Positions 45,082-54,261 of a stretch of 64,000 nucleotides of DNA are shown here, in pieces. Positions within the stretch are counted from its first letter, which is position 1. Each line of letters starts with the position of its first letter. The position numbers were made by a program, and so were the translations under genes. The DNA is from JAIROC01 sp031553535. GTDB lineage: Bacteria > Bacteroidota > Bacteroidia > Bacteroidales > WCHB1-69. The stretch is from positions 15,191 through 79,190 of the forward strand of contig JAVBLM010000017.1 of the NCBI GenBank assembly GCA_031553535.1, given 5' to 3'. The notes under the pieces were generated by a model. It worked only from the letters and a program-made list of their open reading frames with translations, made no database searches and was not told the DNA's origin.

Positions 45082-46701
45082 TTAATGTTGAATAAATAGT
45101 TTTTTAAAAACAATACCTTTATCCGTCAACAATTCTATGATGAAAACGCCTGAAGTTAAATCACCCACATTTAAATCTACCATTGATGAATTTATATTTG
45201 CAGATCTAATCCGTTGTCCGTTAACAGCATATATTTTATATGAGTGAATTTGTGTATTCGCTGCTATCCGAACAATATCATTTGCAGGATTCGGGGAAAG
45301 TAAAATATTTATTATTTCTTGTTCAAAACGTATTGTATTTACATTCTCATAAGGATCATATCCATTAAGTACTTCAATACCTGTCCCAAGAGGATCCAGC
45401 CAATAATCCAAACGATTGCTATCGGGGCTGTTTCCATTTGTCCATGAATATGAAACTTTACCAAACAAATCATACCCGTCATTAGGCAAACTTCCATTGC
45501 ATTCTGCTATTCCACCTTCCAATTGCCCGATTATTTGTTCCAATACATTAAACAAGGCAGATCCTGAAGAACCTCCTTGCGTTGTTCCCGAGTCCCAATA
45601 TGTAACCTCCCAATGTGTATTTTTAGGGTATGAAGGATCTTCATCTTCCCAATTCGAACTATCCAATAATTTATTGTCTTTGGATATTTTTTTCAGGTCC
45701 CCGTTAGGATGGTGAATACAAACAGCACCTGCCACCGCAATATTTCGTCGATCCCATCCCGCATAATAAGGAAGGGAATCTTTGGGAGGAATATTATTTA
45801 ATAATAATAAAGCAAAATCGGAATGAGGGTGTTTTGCCAACAAAGTAGCTCCATTGATTGAATAGGATGGCTTCGCCGTACTCTCTCCACAACCTGTTGA
45901 TTCGTAATTAAAAACAAATACAAACTGAGATGGGTTAGAAGTCATACAATGATTTGCCGTTAAAAAATAAGGTTTCCCATCTTGAGCGGTATTGTTAATC
46001 AATGTTCCGGAACAATGTGCACTCCCCCCTCTCAAAATCAATGCAACTGCTCTCTTTGCATTCGGATACATGCTTCCGATACTACAATTTACATCCATAT
46101 TGCATTTTTCTGAACTGCCATAGATTCCTCGTTTGAAAAAGAAGTCCTTATATCCATGAACTACAGTTGAAAGATTTAAAATCCCCAAACCCTGATCTTG
46201 CGAAGCTTCATAATATTCCAGCACGATAGCATCCCCAGGCAATAACGATGTGGCAAAATTTCCCCACCGGTTATTATTTTCTCCCGTAAATGATCCTATA
46301 ACATATGATTTATCTTCAGTATAAATGAAAAGATTGGAAAATGGAGGAATATAAAAGCTATCAAAAAGTAAATTTAACGAATATGCTCCCATAGATTGTA
46401 TTCCCAACCTCCATAGTCGGGCACCATTAGATAATGTATCCCATAAGCCGGCATTTTCCAAACTGTAATCTACATCTATTTCTTTCCCGAAAATAAACCC
46501 TTCTTCTTTTGTGGGAATAACTTCCTCTTTCAATAGTATTTCATTATCCAAGTACGATAAGAATTCCATATTAAGTGGCGATAAGGATATGCTTTTCTTA
46601 AAGCTATATGGTCTTCCTCCATGACCGATTTGTGCCGATGCAGAAAAGAATATCCCTAAAAAAAAGCCAATGAAAATCGTTATTTTACAACTTTTATACA
46701 T
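45082..46701 (-). CDS. Secreted trypsin-fold serine protease with T9SS sorting domain
   Basis: A 539-aa exported protease. A signal peptide covers about residues 1-23. The catalytic triad of the S1-like fold is visible: His in FLTANHC (about 250), Asp in HSDFALLLL (about 297) and Ser in GGSSGSALF (about 378). Cysteines surrounding it (SAHCSG, HCMTS) suggest disulphides. It resembles lysyl/arginyl-type endopeptidases, but cleavage specificity cannot be read. The C-terminal about 80 residues are a type A T9SS sorting domain (LLSPNPANDIVRI to KLFIQH). It lies upstream of the PorE-like gene, so the secretion machinery and a cargo are adjacent. Confidence 0.85.
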   Translation of the reverse strand: MYKSCKITIFIGFFLGIFFSASAQIGHGGRPYSFKKSISLSPLNMEFLSYLDNEILLKEEVIPTKEEGFIFGKEIDVDYSLENAGLWDTLSNGARLWRLGIQSMGAYSLNLLFDSFYIPPFSNLFIYTEDKSYVIGSFTGENNNRWGNFATSLLPGDAIVLEYYEASQDQGLGILNLSTVVHGYKDFFFKRGIYGSSEKCNMDVNCSIGSMYPNAKRAVALILRGGSAHCSGTLINNTAQDGKPYFLTANHCMTSNPSQFVFVFNYESTGCGESTAKPSYSINGATLLAKHPHSDFALLLLNNIPPKDSLPYYAGWDRRNIAVAGAVCIHHPNGDLKKISKDNKLLDSSNWEDEDPSYPKNTHWEVTYWDSGTTQGGSSGSALFNVLEQIIGQLEGGIAECNGSLPNDGYDLFGKVSYSWTNGNSPDSNRLDYWLDPLGTGIEVLNGYDPYENVNTIRFEQEIINILLSPNPANDIVRIAANTQIHSYKIYAVNGQRIRSANINSSMVDLNVGDLTSGVFIIELLTDKGIVFKKLFIQH

Positions 46702-46768
46702 AACTTCTGTTAATAAATAATATCAAACTAAAAGCAGCTATACGTCTTTTCTTCTTGTGAAAAGAATG

Positions 46769-47959
46769 CTATTTCAGAATGTTTAATTCTTTCGCTACTT
46801 TAGTAAAGGCATTAATTGCCTTATCCAATTGGTCTGTTTCATGTGCGGCCGACAGCTGAACGCGAATGCGTGCCTGATCTTTGGGAACAACCGGATAGCT
46901 AAACCCGATTACATAAATACCTTCTTCCAACAAACGATCGGCAAATTTACCCGCCAAAGCAGCATCATAAATCATTACTGCACAAATAGCAGATTGTGTA
47001 GGTTTTATGTCAAATCCTGCAGTTTTCATTTTGGCAATGAAATAGTCTGTATTTGCATGGAGTTTATCCTGTAATTGATTTGTTTCATCCATCATCTCAA
47101 ACATACGGATTCCAGCGGCTGCAACCATAGGAGGGATAGAATTAGAAAATAAATAAGGACGTGAACGTTGACGGAGCATTTCAATAATTTCTTTTTTCCC
47201 TGTAGTAAATCCTCCTATTGCTCCCCCGAAGGCTTTCCCTAATGTTCCGGTAATAATTTCAACTTTTCCCCTGCAATCATGCAATTCCGTTACTCCCCGA
47301 CCTGTTTTTCCTACAACACCGGCAGAATGACTTTCATCAACCAAAACCATTGCGTCATACTTGGCAGCAAGATCCATTATTTTTTTCATAGGAGCAACAT
47401 TTCCATCCATAGAAAAAACACCATCGGTGACAATTAAACGAAAACGACATTTTTGTGCATCCTGTAATTGCTTTTCCAAGTCTGCCATGTCTGCATTGGC
47501 ATAACGGAACCGTTGCGCTTTACACAAACGAACACCATCAATTATAGAAGCATGATTTAATGCATCGGAAATAATTGCATCTTCTTCTGTTAGAAGAGGC
47601 TCAAAAACTCCTCCGTTAGCATCAAAACAAGCGGCATATAAAATGGTATCTTCCGTACCGAAAAACTTGGCAATTCTTCCCTCTAATTCTTTATGTAAAT
47701 CGGATGTTCCACAAATAAAACGAACAGAGGCCATTCCATAACCACGGTCTTGCAGGCATTTGATTGCAGCATTTTCCAATTCCTTATTATTGGCTAATCC
47801 TAAATAATTATTGGCACAAAAATTCAATACTTCTTTCCCTGTGTTAATTTTTATTTTTGAGGATTGGGAAGAAACCAAAATACGTTCATTTTTATATGTT
47901 CCGGATGCTTTTATTTCTTCTATTTGTTGTGTAAGATGTTTTTGAAATTTGTCGTACAT
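46769..47959 (-). CDS. kbl: Glycine C-acetyltransferase (2-amino-3-ketobutyrate CoA ligase)
   Basis: A 396-aa PLP-dependent enzyme of the alpha-oxoamine synthase family. It catalyses 2-amino-3-oxobutanoate plus CoA to glycine and acetyl-CoA, the second step of threonine degradation; the reverse reaction is also possible. FCANNYLGLA at the start, TDGVFSMDGNVAPM, DESHSAGV and the PLP-lysine in TGTLGKAFGGA (about 243) are all present. Length is normal. No threonine dehydrogenase gene is adjacent; a single-gene unit with its own -7 element is likely. Confidence 0.93.
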   Translation of the reverse strand: MYDKFQKHLTQQIEEIKASGTYKNERILVSSQSSKIKINTGKEVLNFCANNYLGLANNKELENAAIKCLQDRGYGMASVRFICGTSDLHKELEGRIAKFFGTEDTILYAACFDANGGVFEPLLTEEDAIISDALNHASIIDGVRLCKAQRFRYANADMADLEKQLQDAQKCRFRLIVTDGVFSMDGNVAPMKKIMDLAAKYDAMVLVDESHSAGVVGKTGRGVTELHDCRGKVEIITGTLGKAFGGAIGGFTTGKKEIIEMLRQRSRPYLFSNSIPPMVAAAGIRMFEMMDETNQLQDKLHANTDYFIAKMKTAGFDIKPTQSAICAVMIYDAALAGKFADRLLEEGIYVIGFSYPVVPKDQARIRVQLSAAHETDQLDKAINAFTKVAKELNILK

Positions 47960-47997
47960 ATTTATTTATTTTATAATTAACGTTTAAATTGATTTTA

Positions 47998-48005
47998 CAA
48001 AGGTA
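47998..48005 (-). promoter_or_regulatory. -7 element of kbl
   Basis: Minus-strand TACCTTTG (complement of 47998-48005) lies 39 bp upstream of the kbl start. No -33 TTG is at the right distance. Confidence 0.45.
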
Positions 48006-48527
48006 ACATTTTTGAAATTAAAATAATACATAATATACAAAATATATTTGCCTTATTGGAGTCGTCAAAGGTTGAAAAGATATAACAGGCAGGATGCAGA
48101 AAGGGAAACACCGTCATAGGTAATGCCCATGATAAGAAATTAAACCGAAGGAAATGACAGCAAGCATCTTCTTTTTTACCTCTAAATAGACTGGCTTTGC
48201 TGCTTTTCGGGTTGCCGAACCCGTTGGGTTTCATCCTGCCAATGACACTTTTTTGTTTCTTCAATACATCACTGCCATTACCTGCTCCCATAACGGATAA
48301 TCGGCCAGTTGACCAGTTGACGAATTGAAAATTAATTCTCCGTAATTAATCCCATTGAGACATTTTGCCAGATTATAAATGGTTGCGGTTTCCCTGTCAT
48401 GGAATTTTCCGGACATCTTTCTATATGGATCCGTAAGTATTTCCAGCTCTTTGGCAGCGCTTACCTCTTTCGGTTCGGGGTGACAAAAATGGGATGCTCT
48501 TCATTATAAAGAGGGAAGGGATGGAAT

Positions 48528-48737
48528 TATCGGCAGCCCGGATTCCGTAAATCTACCCTGTCCGTTGATGTGAGGCAGCCTAGATTCCGTGATTCTACCT
48601 TGTCCGCCGGCGTCAGGCAGCCTAGATTTCGCGATTCTACCTTGTCCGTCGGCGTCAGGCAGCCTAGATTCCGTGATTTTACCCTGCCGGTTGACGTGTA
48701 ATAGCCCGGATTTGAGGAATCTTCCCTGTTGTAAAAC
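48528..48737. repeat. Five-unit 42-bp tandem repeat array (locus B)
   Basis: Units start at 48528, 48570, 48612, 48654 and 48696, with a decayed sixth from 48738. The unit core (GGCAGCCTAGATTCCGTGAT) is the same as at 17499-17792, but these copies diverge more. The minus strand encodes similar 14-residue repeats (GRITESRLPDAGGQ). Confidence 0.88.
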
Positions 48738-49400
48738 TTGCAACAGCCGGGATTTTACAGCCCCCCCTTATTGCCGGTTTGTTGCAGTTCTTCCCTGACG
48801 TAGCGCTTCCCTGCTGAAATCCTCCAAAAGCATTCCTGCGACTTAAAATACCTGCCGATATATTCAGGATACCTTTTATTCCGGCTGTGCGGCAGGAAAA
48901 AATTCCCGCAAGGGAAGAAACGAATACCTCCTCCCGCCCTGTTCTCGAAGGTCGGAAGATGATTTTGCCTGTTTCTCTGTTTCATAAAGATATCCATGTA
49001 AAACCTTTTAAAGATACGGTGAATCGTATACCTGATTCTACCTGCAAATACATAACCAAAATATGAATGGATTATTTTGACTTATACAATTGCGAGGAGG
49101 AACAATGAAGCGTCCGAATGCGAAGCAGGCGAAAGCATCGAAACGAAATGAGATGATCTCTCTTTATTTTATCTTTTGACAACTTCTGTAATAAAAAATA
49201 AAATCCTCCTCTGTTCGGCTTAGGTTTCAGAGTGTTGTTATGCAACCGGAGAAATATCAAAATTATATAATAGGGACTTATGTCAAAGAATGGAAAAATG
49301 TTACAGAAATGTTTAGCATGACCTTCTCCATTCGATTGCATATTTGGAAATAACTCCCTACAAGCATAAATATCCGGCTTAGTATTTGCATAAAATAATA

Positions 49401-49408
49401 TACCTTTG
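49401..49408 (+). promoter_or_regulatory. -7 element of the phoH operon
   Basis: TACCTTTG lies 26 bp upstream of the phoH ATG and matches TAnnTTTG. No consensus -33 is at the correct spacing. Confidence 0.5.
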
Positions 49409-49434
49409 TATTATTTTAGAATCAAAAGAAATAT

Positions 49435-50403
49435 ATGATAGAAGACATAATCGATATTAACCCAAAAGATCTTGTTGATATATATGGAATTAACAATGAA
49501 AATATTGAATTATTAAAGCGATCTTTCCCTCATTTAAGAATTACGGCACGGGGAGACCAGATTCGTGTTATGGGACAGGAAGAACAAATTGAAGAGTTCC
49601 GTGATTTATTCTCCTTGTTTCTCCGGTTATACGAAAAATATGGCCGCATCACAGAAAACGATATTGTAAATTTGATTGATGATAAAGAACATTTCCGGCA
49701 AACGTTAGAATCAGGGGAAAAACGTGAAGATATTATCCTGCACGGAAGAGACGGACGGATTATCCGGGCAAGAACTCCAAACCAAATAAAAATGGTTAAA
49801 AGCATTGCCGCAAATGATATGATCTTTGCCATCGGCCCTGCCGGAACAGGAAAAACATATACAGCCGTAGCATTGGCAGTTAGAGCACTAAAGGATAAGG
49901 AAATAAGAAGAATAGTATTAACACGTCCCGCTGTAGAAGCCGGTGAAAACCTGGGATTTTTGCCGGGGGATCTCCGGGACAAGTTAGATCCTTATTTACA
50001 ACCTCTTTATGATGCATTGCGGGATATGATCCCTCCGCAGCGTTTATTAAGCTACATAGAGGATAAAACGATTGAAATTGCTCCCCTGGCATTTATGAGA
50101 GGACGAACGCTTGATAACGCTTATGTTATCCTGGATGAAGCGCAAAACGCAACCTCCACCCAATTAAAAATGTTTTTGACACGTATGGGGAATAATGCAA
50201 AATTCCTTATTACCGGAGATATAACACAGATCGATTTACCCCGGCATCAATCTTCCGGTCTTTTACAAGCTACCCATATTTTACGTGATATCAAGGGAAT
50301 CGATATTATACAACTTGATACCAGAGACGTAGTCCGCCATCGATTGGTAACCTCTGTTATTAATGCGTACGAAAAACTCAAAGAAGGCAATAATAACGGA
50401 TAG
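49435..50403 (+). CDS. phoH: PhoH family ATPase (PhoH-like RNA helicase domain)
   Basis: A 322-aa PhoH-type protein. An N-terminal region of about 110 residues (with IDINPKDLVDIYG and LRITARGDQIRV, a KH-like part) precedes the ATPase domain. Walker A is GPAGTGKTYTA (about 135-145), Walker B AYVILDEAQNAT, and ITGDITQIDLPRH the sensor region. PhoH proteins are implicated in RNA processing and phosphate stress, but the role is not settled. It is followed after 30 bp by porQ in the same direction. Confidence 0.9.
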   Translation: MIEDIIDINPKDLVDIYGINNENIELLKRSFPHLRITARGDQIRVMGQEEQIEEFRDLFSLFLRLYEKYGRITENDIVNLIDDKEHFRQTLESGEKREDIILHGRDGRIIRARTPNQIKMVKSIAANDMIFAIGPAGTGKTYTAVALAVRALKDKEIRRIVLTRPAVEAGENLGFLPGDLRDKLDPYLQPLYDALRDMIPPQRLLSYIEDKTIEIAPLAFMRGRTLDNAYVILDEAQNATSTQLKMFLTRMGNNAKFLITGDITQIDLPRHQSSGLLQATHILRDIKGIDIIQLDTRDVVRHRLVTSVINAYEKLKEGNNNG

Positions 50404-50433
50404 AGAACGTTTTATAGAAACATTTACATATCC

Positions 50434-51486
50434 ATGCAAAGATATTTTTTCGTATTCTTATTAAGTATATGTTTCTCATTTTCCCATGCTCAAACCGGAG
50501 GAGATGAAGTATATAATTTTCTGAACTTACCGGTTTCCGCAAGGGTATCGGCAATGGGGGGGAAACTTTTTTCCGTCCGGGACAATGAGCCTGCATTGGC
50601 AATAATGAATCCGTCTATGCTTAATCCGTCTATGAGTATGGGAACGTCTCTCAATTTGGTAGATTATTTTTCCAATGCACTTTACGGACATCTTAATTAT
50701 ATCCAATCCTTCCAAAATATCGGAACCTTTGATTTAGCTTTTAATTTTGCATCCTTTGGCTCTTTTCAGGGATATGATATCTATGGAAACGAAACGGGAA
50801 AATTCACCGCAGCAGATTTTGCAGTAATAATGGGTTATGGGCGGGAATTTGTCGACAGCATGTTCTCTCTGGGAATGAATGTAAAGTGGATATTTTCCAA
50901 GTATGAAAGCTACTTTTCCGCAGGTCTTGGAGTAGATTTTGCCGCTTCTTATTACTCTATTCCCAAGAATCTTTCATTGACGCTATTGATTAGCAACGTA
51001 GGAACCCAATTCAAAAGTTTTGCCGGAGCCCGGGAAAAGATACCTTTTGAAATACAGTTGGCTTTCTCACAACGGCTAAAACATCTTCCTGTCCGGTATA
51101 GCATTACTTTGCAGCATTTACAAAAATGGAATTTATCCTATAACGATCCGACCGATCCGTATGCAACTATTGATGCAACAACAGGGGAAGTGGCAGAAAA
51201 ACCAAAAGGCCGCCGGTTTGCAAATAATTTGTTCCGCCATATTGTTTTCGGATTGGAAATAATTCCGGTAAAATACATATCTTTACAAATATCATATAAT
51301 TATAATGTACGCCAAGAAATGAGAGCATATGAAAAACCGGGATTTGTCGGATTTGCCTATGGTGTTGGAATACATGTTTATCATTTCGACTTATACTATG
51401 CCCGTAATCATAACAATCTGGCATCTACCCCCAATCATTTTACATTATCAACAAATATCGGAGCTTTATTGAAAAAAAATAAATAA
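50434..51486 (+). CDS. porQ: T9SS outer-membrane protein PorQ
   Basis: A 350-aa PorQ. A signal peptide (cut near SHA|QTG) is followed by the family opening VYNFLNLPVSARVSAMGG and LAIMNPSML, then a beta-barrel rich in aromatic strands, ending YARNHNNLASTPNHFTLSTNIG. PorQ belongs to the T9SS attachment complex with PorU, PorV and PorZ, which cleaves sorting domains and links cargo to lipopolysaccharide. It lies between phoH and a small membrane-protein gene, in one direction. Another PorV/PorQ-family gene is at 4.3 kb. Confidence 0.85.
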   Translation: MQRYFFVFLLSICFSFSHAQTGGDEVYNFLNLPVSARVSAMGGKLFSVRDNEPALAIMNPSMLNPSMSMGTSLNLVDYFSNALYGHLNYIQSFQNIGTFDLAFNFASFGSFQGYDIYGNETGKFTAADFAVIMGYGREFVDSMFSLGMNVKWIFSKYESYFSAGLGVDFAASYYSIPKNLSLTLLISNVGTQFKSFAGAREKIPFEIQLAFSQRLKHLPVRYSITLQHLQKWNLSYNDPTDPYATIDATTGEVAEKPKGRRFANNLFRHIVFGLEIIPVKYISLQISYNYNVRQEMRAYEKPGFVGFAYGVGIHVYHFDLYYARNHNNLASTPNHFTLSTNIGALLKKNK

Positions 51487-51489
51487 TCT

Positions 51490-52011
51490 ATGTATATTCT
51501 TTTGGAAATAATAAAAATTACGCTTCCTGCATTGATCGTGGCTTGTATAGCCTATCTTGTGATAAAAAGCACATACGAGAAAGAGTTAAAAAAACAAGTA
51601 CTGGAATTAAAATACAATTCCAAACAGGTAATAACACCTATTCGCTTACAAGCCTACGAACGGCTGGCTTTACTTTTGGAGCGCATGAAGCCGGATAGTT
51701 TATTGTTGCGAAATTCCGGGAATAATCTTTCTGCTACCCAATACAGAACAATTCTACTTACCTCAATTCGTAGTGAGTTTGAGCATAATTTATCCCAACA
51801 AGTTTATGTATCAAGTGCCTTATGGGAAGTAACCAAGAAGGCAAAAGAAGAAATCTCAAAGGTTATTAATTTGGCAGCAGGAAAAGTAGGTGTTGATGCT
51901 TCCGGATCGGATTTGGCGGCTAAAATCCTGGATATCTATATGGGAATAGATCCGTTACCTTCCGACATCGCATTGGAATTACTTCGAAATGAAATAAAAG
52001 AATTATACTAG
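51490..52011 (+). CDS. Conserved membrane-anchored protein of unknown function
   Basis: A 173-aa protein I recognise only as a conserved Bacteroidota hypothetical. It has one N-terminal membrane segment (about 8-27) and a predominantly helical cytoplasmic or periplasmic domain, with SATQYRTILLTSIRSEFEHNLSQQVYVS in its centre. It starts 3 bp after the porQ stop and ends 4 bp before rlmB, so it is part of the operon phoH-porQ-this-rlmB. A role in the T9SS is possible from position alone but unproven. Confidence 0.7.
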   Translation: MYILLEIIKITLPALIVACIAYLVIKSTYEKELKKQVLELKYNSKQVITPIRLQAYERLALLLERMKPDSLLLRNSGNNLSATQYRTILLTSIRSEFEHNLSQQVYVSSALWEVTKKAKEEISKVINLAAGKVGVDASGSDLAAKILDIYMGIDPLPSDIALELLRNEIKELY

Positions 52012-52015
52012 CCAG

Positions 52016-52768
52016 ATGCAAAAAGATACAAAAAACAACCATCTTATCTACGGCATTCGTCCGGTAATCGAAGCCATTAATAATGATAAGGAAATAGATA
52101 AGATTATCCTTCAAAGAGGAGCAAGCGGGGAAAACTTCAAGGAATTGTTTCACTTAATCCGGCAACGGAACATCCCATTCCAATATGTGCCGGCAGAACG
52201 ACTTAACAGATATACCCGGGGAAATCATCAGGGGGTTGTATGTTTCACTTCATCTGTCACATATCAAAATATATACGATATATTACCTATATTGTATGAA
52301 GAAGGAAAAACACCCTTTTTATTGGCATTGGACAAAATAACAGATGTTCGAAATATGGGAGCAATTGCCCGAAGTGCAGAATGTGCCGGAGTGGATGCCA
52401 TTATAGTTCCCTCAAAAGGAAGTGCGCAACTAAATGAAGATGCGGTAAAAACATCTGCCGGAGCTTTGCATACAATCCCGATTTGTCGGCACGATAGATT
52501 TCACGAAGCGCTTATATACCTCAAAGAAAGTGGAATAGAACTTGTAGCTTGTACTGAAAAAGCCAATGATCTTTTTTACCAACATACGTATTCAAATCCT
52601 ACATGTATTCTTATGGGAAATGAATACGAAGGTATTTCTCCTCAGTTTTTATCTCTTTGTGATAAGAAAGTCCGCATACCAATGGTGGGAAGTATAGAAT
52701 CATTAAATGTTTCCGTTGCAACCGGAATTATGCTATTTGAAGTACTGAAAAATCGTTTGGAAGAATAA
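52016..52768 (+). CDS. rlmB: 23S rRNA 2'-O-methyltransferase RlmB (SpoU family)
   Basis: A 250-aa SpoU/TrmH-family methyltransferase. It has the N-terminal substrate-binding part (YGIRPVIEAI, IPFQYVPAERL) and the knotted catalytic domain with LDKITDVRNMGAIARSAECAG (motif 1), ILMGNEYEGISP (motif 2) and IPMVGSIESLNVSVATGIMLFE (motif 3). It should methylate G2251 (E. coli numbering) of 23S rRNA. It is the last gene of its operon and is followed by a terminator. Confidence 0.9.
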   Translation: MQKDTKNNHLIYGIRPVIEAINNDKEIDKIILQRGASGENFKELFHLIRQRNIPFQYVPAERLNRYTRGNHQGVVCFTSSVTYQNIYDILPILYEEGKTPFLLALDKITDVRNMGAIARSAECAGVDAIIVPSKGSAQLNEDAVKTSAGALHTIPICRHDRFHEALIYLKESGIELVACTEKANDLFYQHTYSNPTCILMGNEYEGISPQFLSLCDKKVRIPMVGSIESLNVSVATGIMLFEVLKNRLEE

Positions 52769-52803
52769 CTAATAGAAGTTACACAAGTTAAATGACATTA
52801 CAG

Positions 52804-52841
52804 AAATAATGATTTATCACTAACTATTAATCATTATTTTT
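52804..52841. terminator. Bidirectional terminator between rlmB and lspA
   Basis: An 11-bp perfect stem (52804-52814 with 52829-52839) with a 14-nt loop, followed by TTTTT on the plus strand. It overlaps the lspA stop codon and serves the convergent genes. Confidence 0.75.
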
Positions 52842-53486
52842 GGTTTCTTTAGGGGATTCGAAAGAAGCGACAAACCTGGATAAGGATTTATAATAAAATA
52901 ATATCATCGCAAATAAACCAACAGTTATACTGCTATCAGCAATATTAAAAACTGCCGGAAAGAAATTAAAACTGGAGTCCCCCCAGATAGGGAACCAGCT
53001 GGGAAAATTTATTGTAAACAAATCAAACTGGAACATATCCACTACTTTCCCTTGTAAAATAGGGGCATATCCTCCGCCCTCAGGAAAAAGGGTTGCCACA
53101 GGACCAAGATATTCGCTGGCACTAAATATCCTGCCATAAAACACACAATCGAAAATATTTCCCACGGCACCTGAAAAAACCAAGGCTGTGGTAATTATCA
53201 GACCCCATGAAACATTCTTTTTCAACATTTTATAGATCACCCATCCAATACACACGGATGCAATGATACGGAACAAGCTCAATATTAATTTTCCCCAAAA
53301 GCCACCAAAGAAAACCATGCCGAAAGCCATCCCTTCATTTTCAATAAAATGTAATTTAAACCAAGAACCTATCAAGTTAATTTCCTGGCCTAAAAACATA
53401 TTCGTCTTAACCCAGAATTTTAGAATCTGGTCTAAAACAAGAATGACAACAATAAGCGAAATAACAATGGCAGATCTTTTTTTCAC
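52827..53486 (-). CDS. lspA: Lipoprotein signal peptidase (signal peptidase II)
   Basis: A 219-aa integral membrane aspartyl protease that cuts signal peptides before the acylated Cys of lipoproteins. Family features are NEGMAFG (50-56), GNIFD with catalytic D113, and FNIADSS with catalytic D184. It is longer than the 160-170 aa of proteobacterial enzymes, with about 40 extra residues between the two active-site regions (118-158), which is usual in Bacteroidota. Several lipoprotein genes in this window would depend on it. The dksA-like gene lies 13 bp upstream, so they form an operon. Confidence 0.9.
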   Translation of the reverse strand: MKKRSAIVISLIVVILVLDQILKFWVKTNMFLGQEINLIGSWFKLHFIENEGMAFGMVFFGGFWGKLILSLFRIIASVCIGWVIYKMLKKNVSWGLIITTALVFSGAVGNIFDCVFYGRIFSASEYLGPVATLFPEGGGYAPILQGKVVDMFQFDLFTINFPSWFPIWGDSSFNFFPAVFNIADSSITVGLFAMILFYYKSLSRFVASFESPKETKNND

Positions 53487-53499
53487 TCTTTTGCGAAAT

Positions 53500-53895
53500 T
53501 TAGCTCTTTTTCTTTTTCTCGTTTATTTTTGCATCATACGATAATGTAGCATGAGGAACACTGCGTAATCTCTCCTTAGGAATAAGATCTCCGGTTTCAC
53601 GACATACCCCATATGTTTTATTTTCAATTCGGATTAATGCTGCTTCCAGATTCTTAATATACTTTTCCAAACGAGCGGCTAAACGTCCATTTTCTTCCTT
53701 AAATAGTGTTTGCTGCCCTTCTTCCAAAAGTTTAAAAGACGGAGATGTGTCCGCAATATCATTTCCGCTACTACCACTAACAGCATCTACAAACAATTTC
53801 ATATCTAGACGTGCCTTTTCAAGCTTTTCTAATATAAGCTCTTTAAACTCTTGTAATTCTTCATCCGAATACCTTTTATATTCTTTCTCTTCCAT
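53500..53895 (-). CDS. TraR/DksA-family zinc-finger-like regulator
   Basis: A 131-aa DksA/TraR-type protein starting at the ATG at 53895. This start has an unusually good Shine-Dalgarno for this phylum (AAGGAGG, complement of 53902-53908, 6 nt from the ATG), so it is well supported against the upstream frame. The N-terminal coiled coil (about 10-90) is followed by YGVCRETGDLIPKERLRSVP. The four-cysteine zinc finger is reduced to one cysteine, as in many Bacteroidota homologues, so zinc binding is doubtful. It probably modulates RNA polymerase through its secondary channel. The lspA gene follows. Confidence 0.85.
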   Translation of the reverse strand: MEEKEYKRYSDEELQEFKELILEKLEKARLDMKLFVDAVSGSSGNDIADTSPSFKLLEEGQQTLFKEENGRLAARLEKYIKNLEAALIRIENKTYGVCRETGDLIPKERLRSVPHATLSYDAKINEKKKKS

Positions 53896-54233
53896 GACAA
53901 ACCTCCTTAATATGTTAACAAAAAAACACAATATAATAATGTCTTTCAACAAAATATTTATATTGTTTCTGACCTCAAAGTTACAACAAAAAACGACAGG
54001 AATTATACTTTATTGTTACTTTCTTATAATTGACTGTATATCAATTCGTAAATTCCTTAAATATATTTAAATTTCACCATAAAATATAAAAAATAATGTG
54101 ATGAACATATACCACATACATCAATTATAGAATAGCAATAGAAAAATGTATGATTAAGCAATTTTATATATGCCGAATTGGTATGTTAATTTTAAAATAT
54201 AAATGAAAAGTTAAGAGATAATCGACAAAACGC

Positions 54234-54241
54234 TATCTTTG
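54234..54241 (+). promoter_or_regulatory. -7 element of cutC
   Basis: TATCTTTG lies 20 bp upstream of the cutC ATG and matches TAnnTTTG; the -33 is weak. Confidence 0.45.
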
Positions 54242-54261
54242 CATAATATAATTGTTTAATC

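Larger units (their letters stand above)
47960..49434. other. 1.5-kb gene-poor region with second 42-bp repeat locus
   Basis: No gene I can support. Open frames at 47995-48291 (98 codons, minus) and 48755-48997 (80 codons, minus) carry no known domain. About 48490-49010 is homologous in order to parts of the element at 17302-18191: both have CTCTTCATTATAAAGAGGG, the 42-bp array, and further right a conserved GGAATTTTTT and AACAGGCAAATCATCTTCCG-like stretch (minus strand). No terminal inverted repeats were found here, so it may be an older copy. Confidence 0.6.

Noticed and set aside
47995..48291. 98-codon minus-strand frame with a Cys-rich hydrophobic C-terminus
   Set aside because: It seems familiar as a recurring small hypothetical frame in this phylum, but nothing in it supports a real protein. 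More likely repeat DNA.
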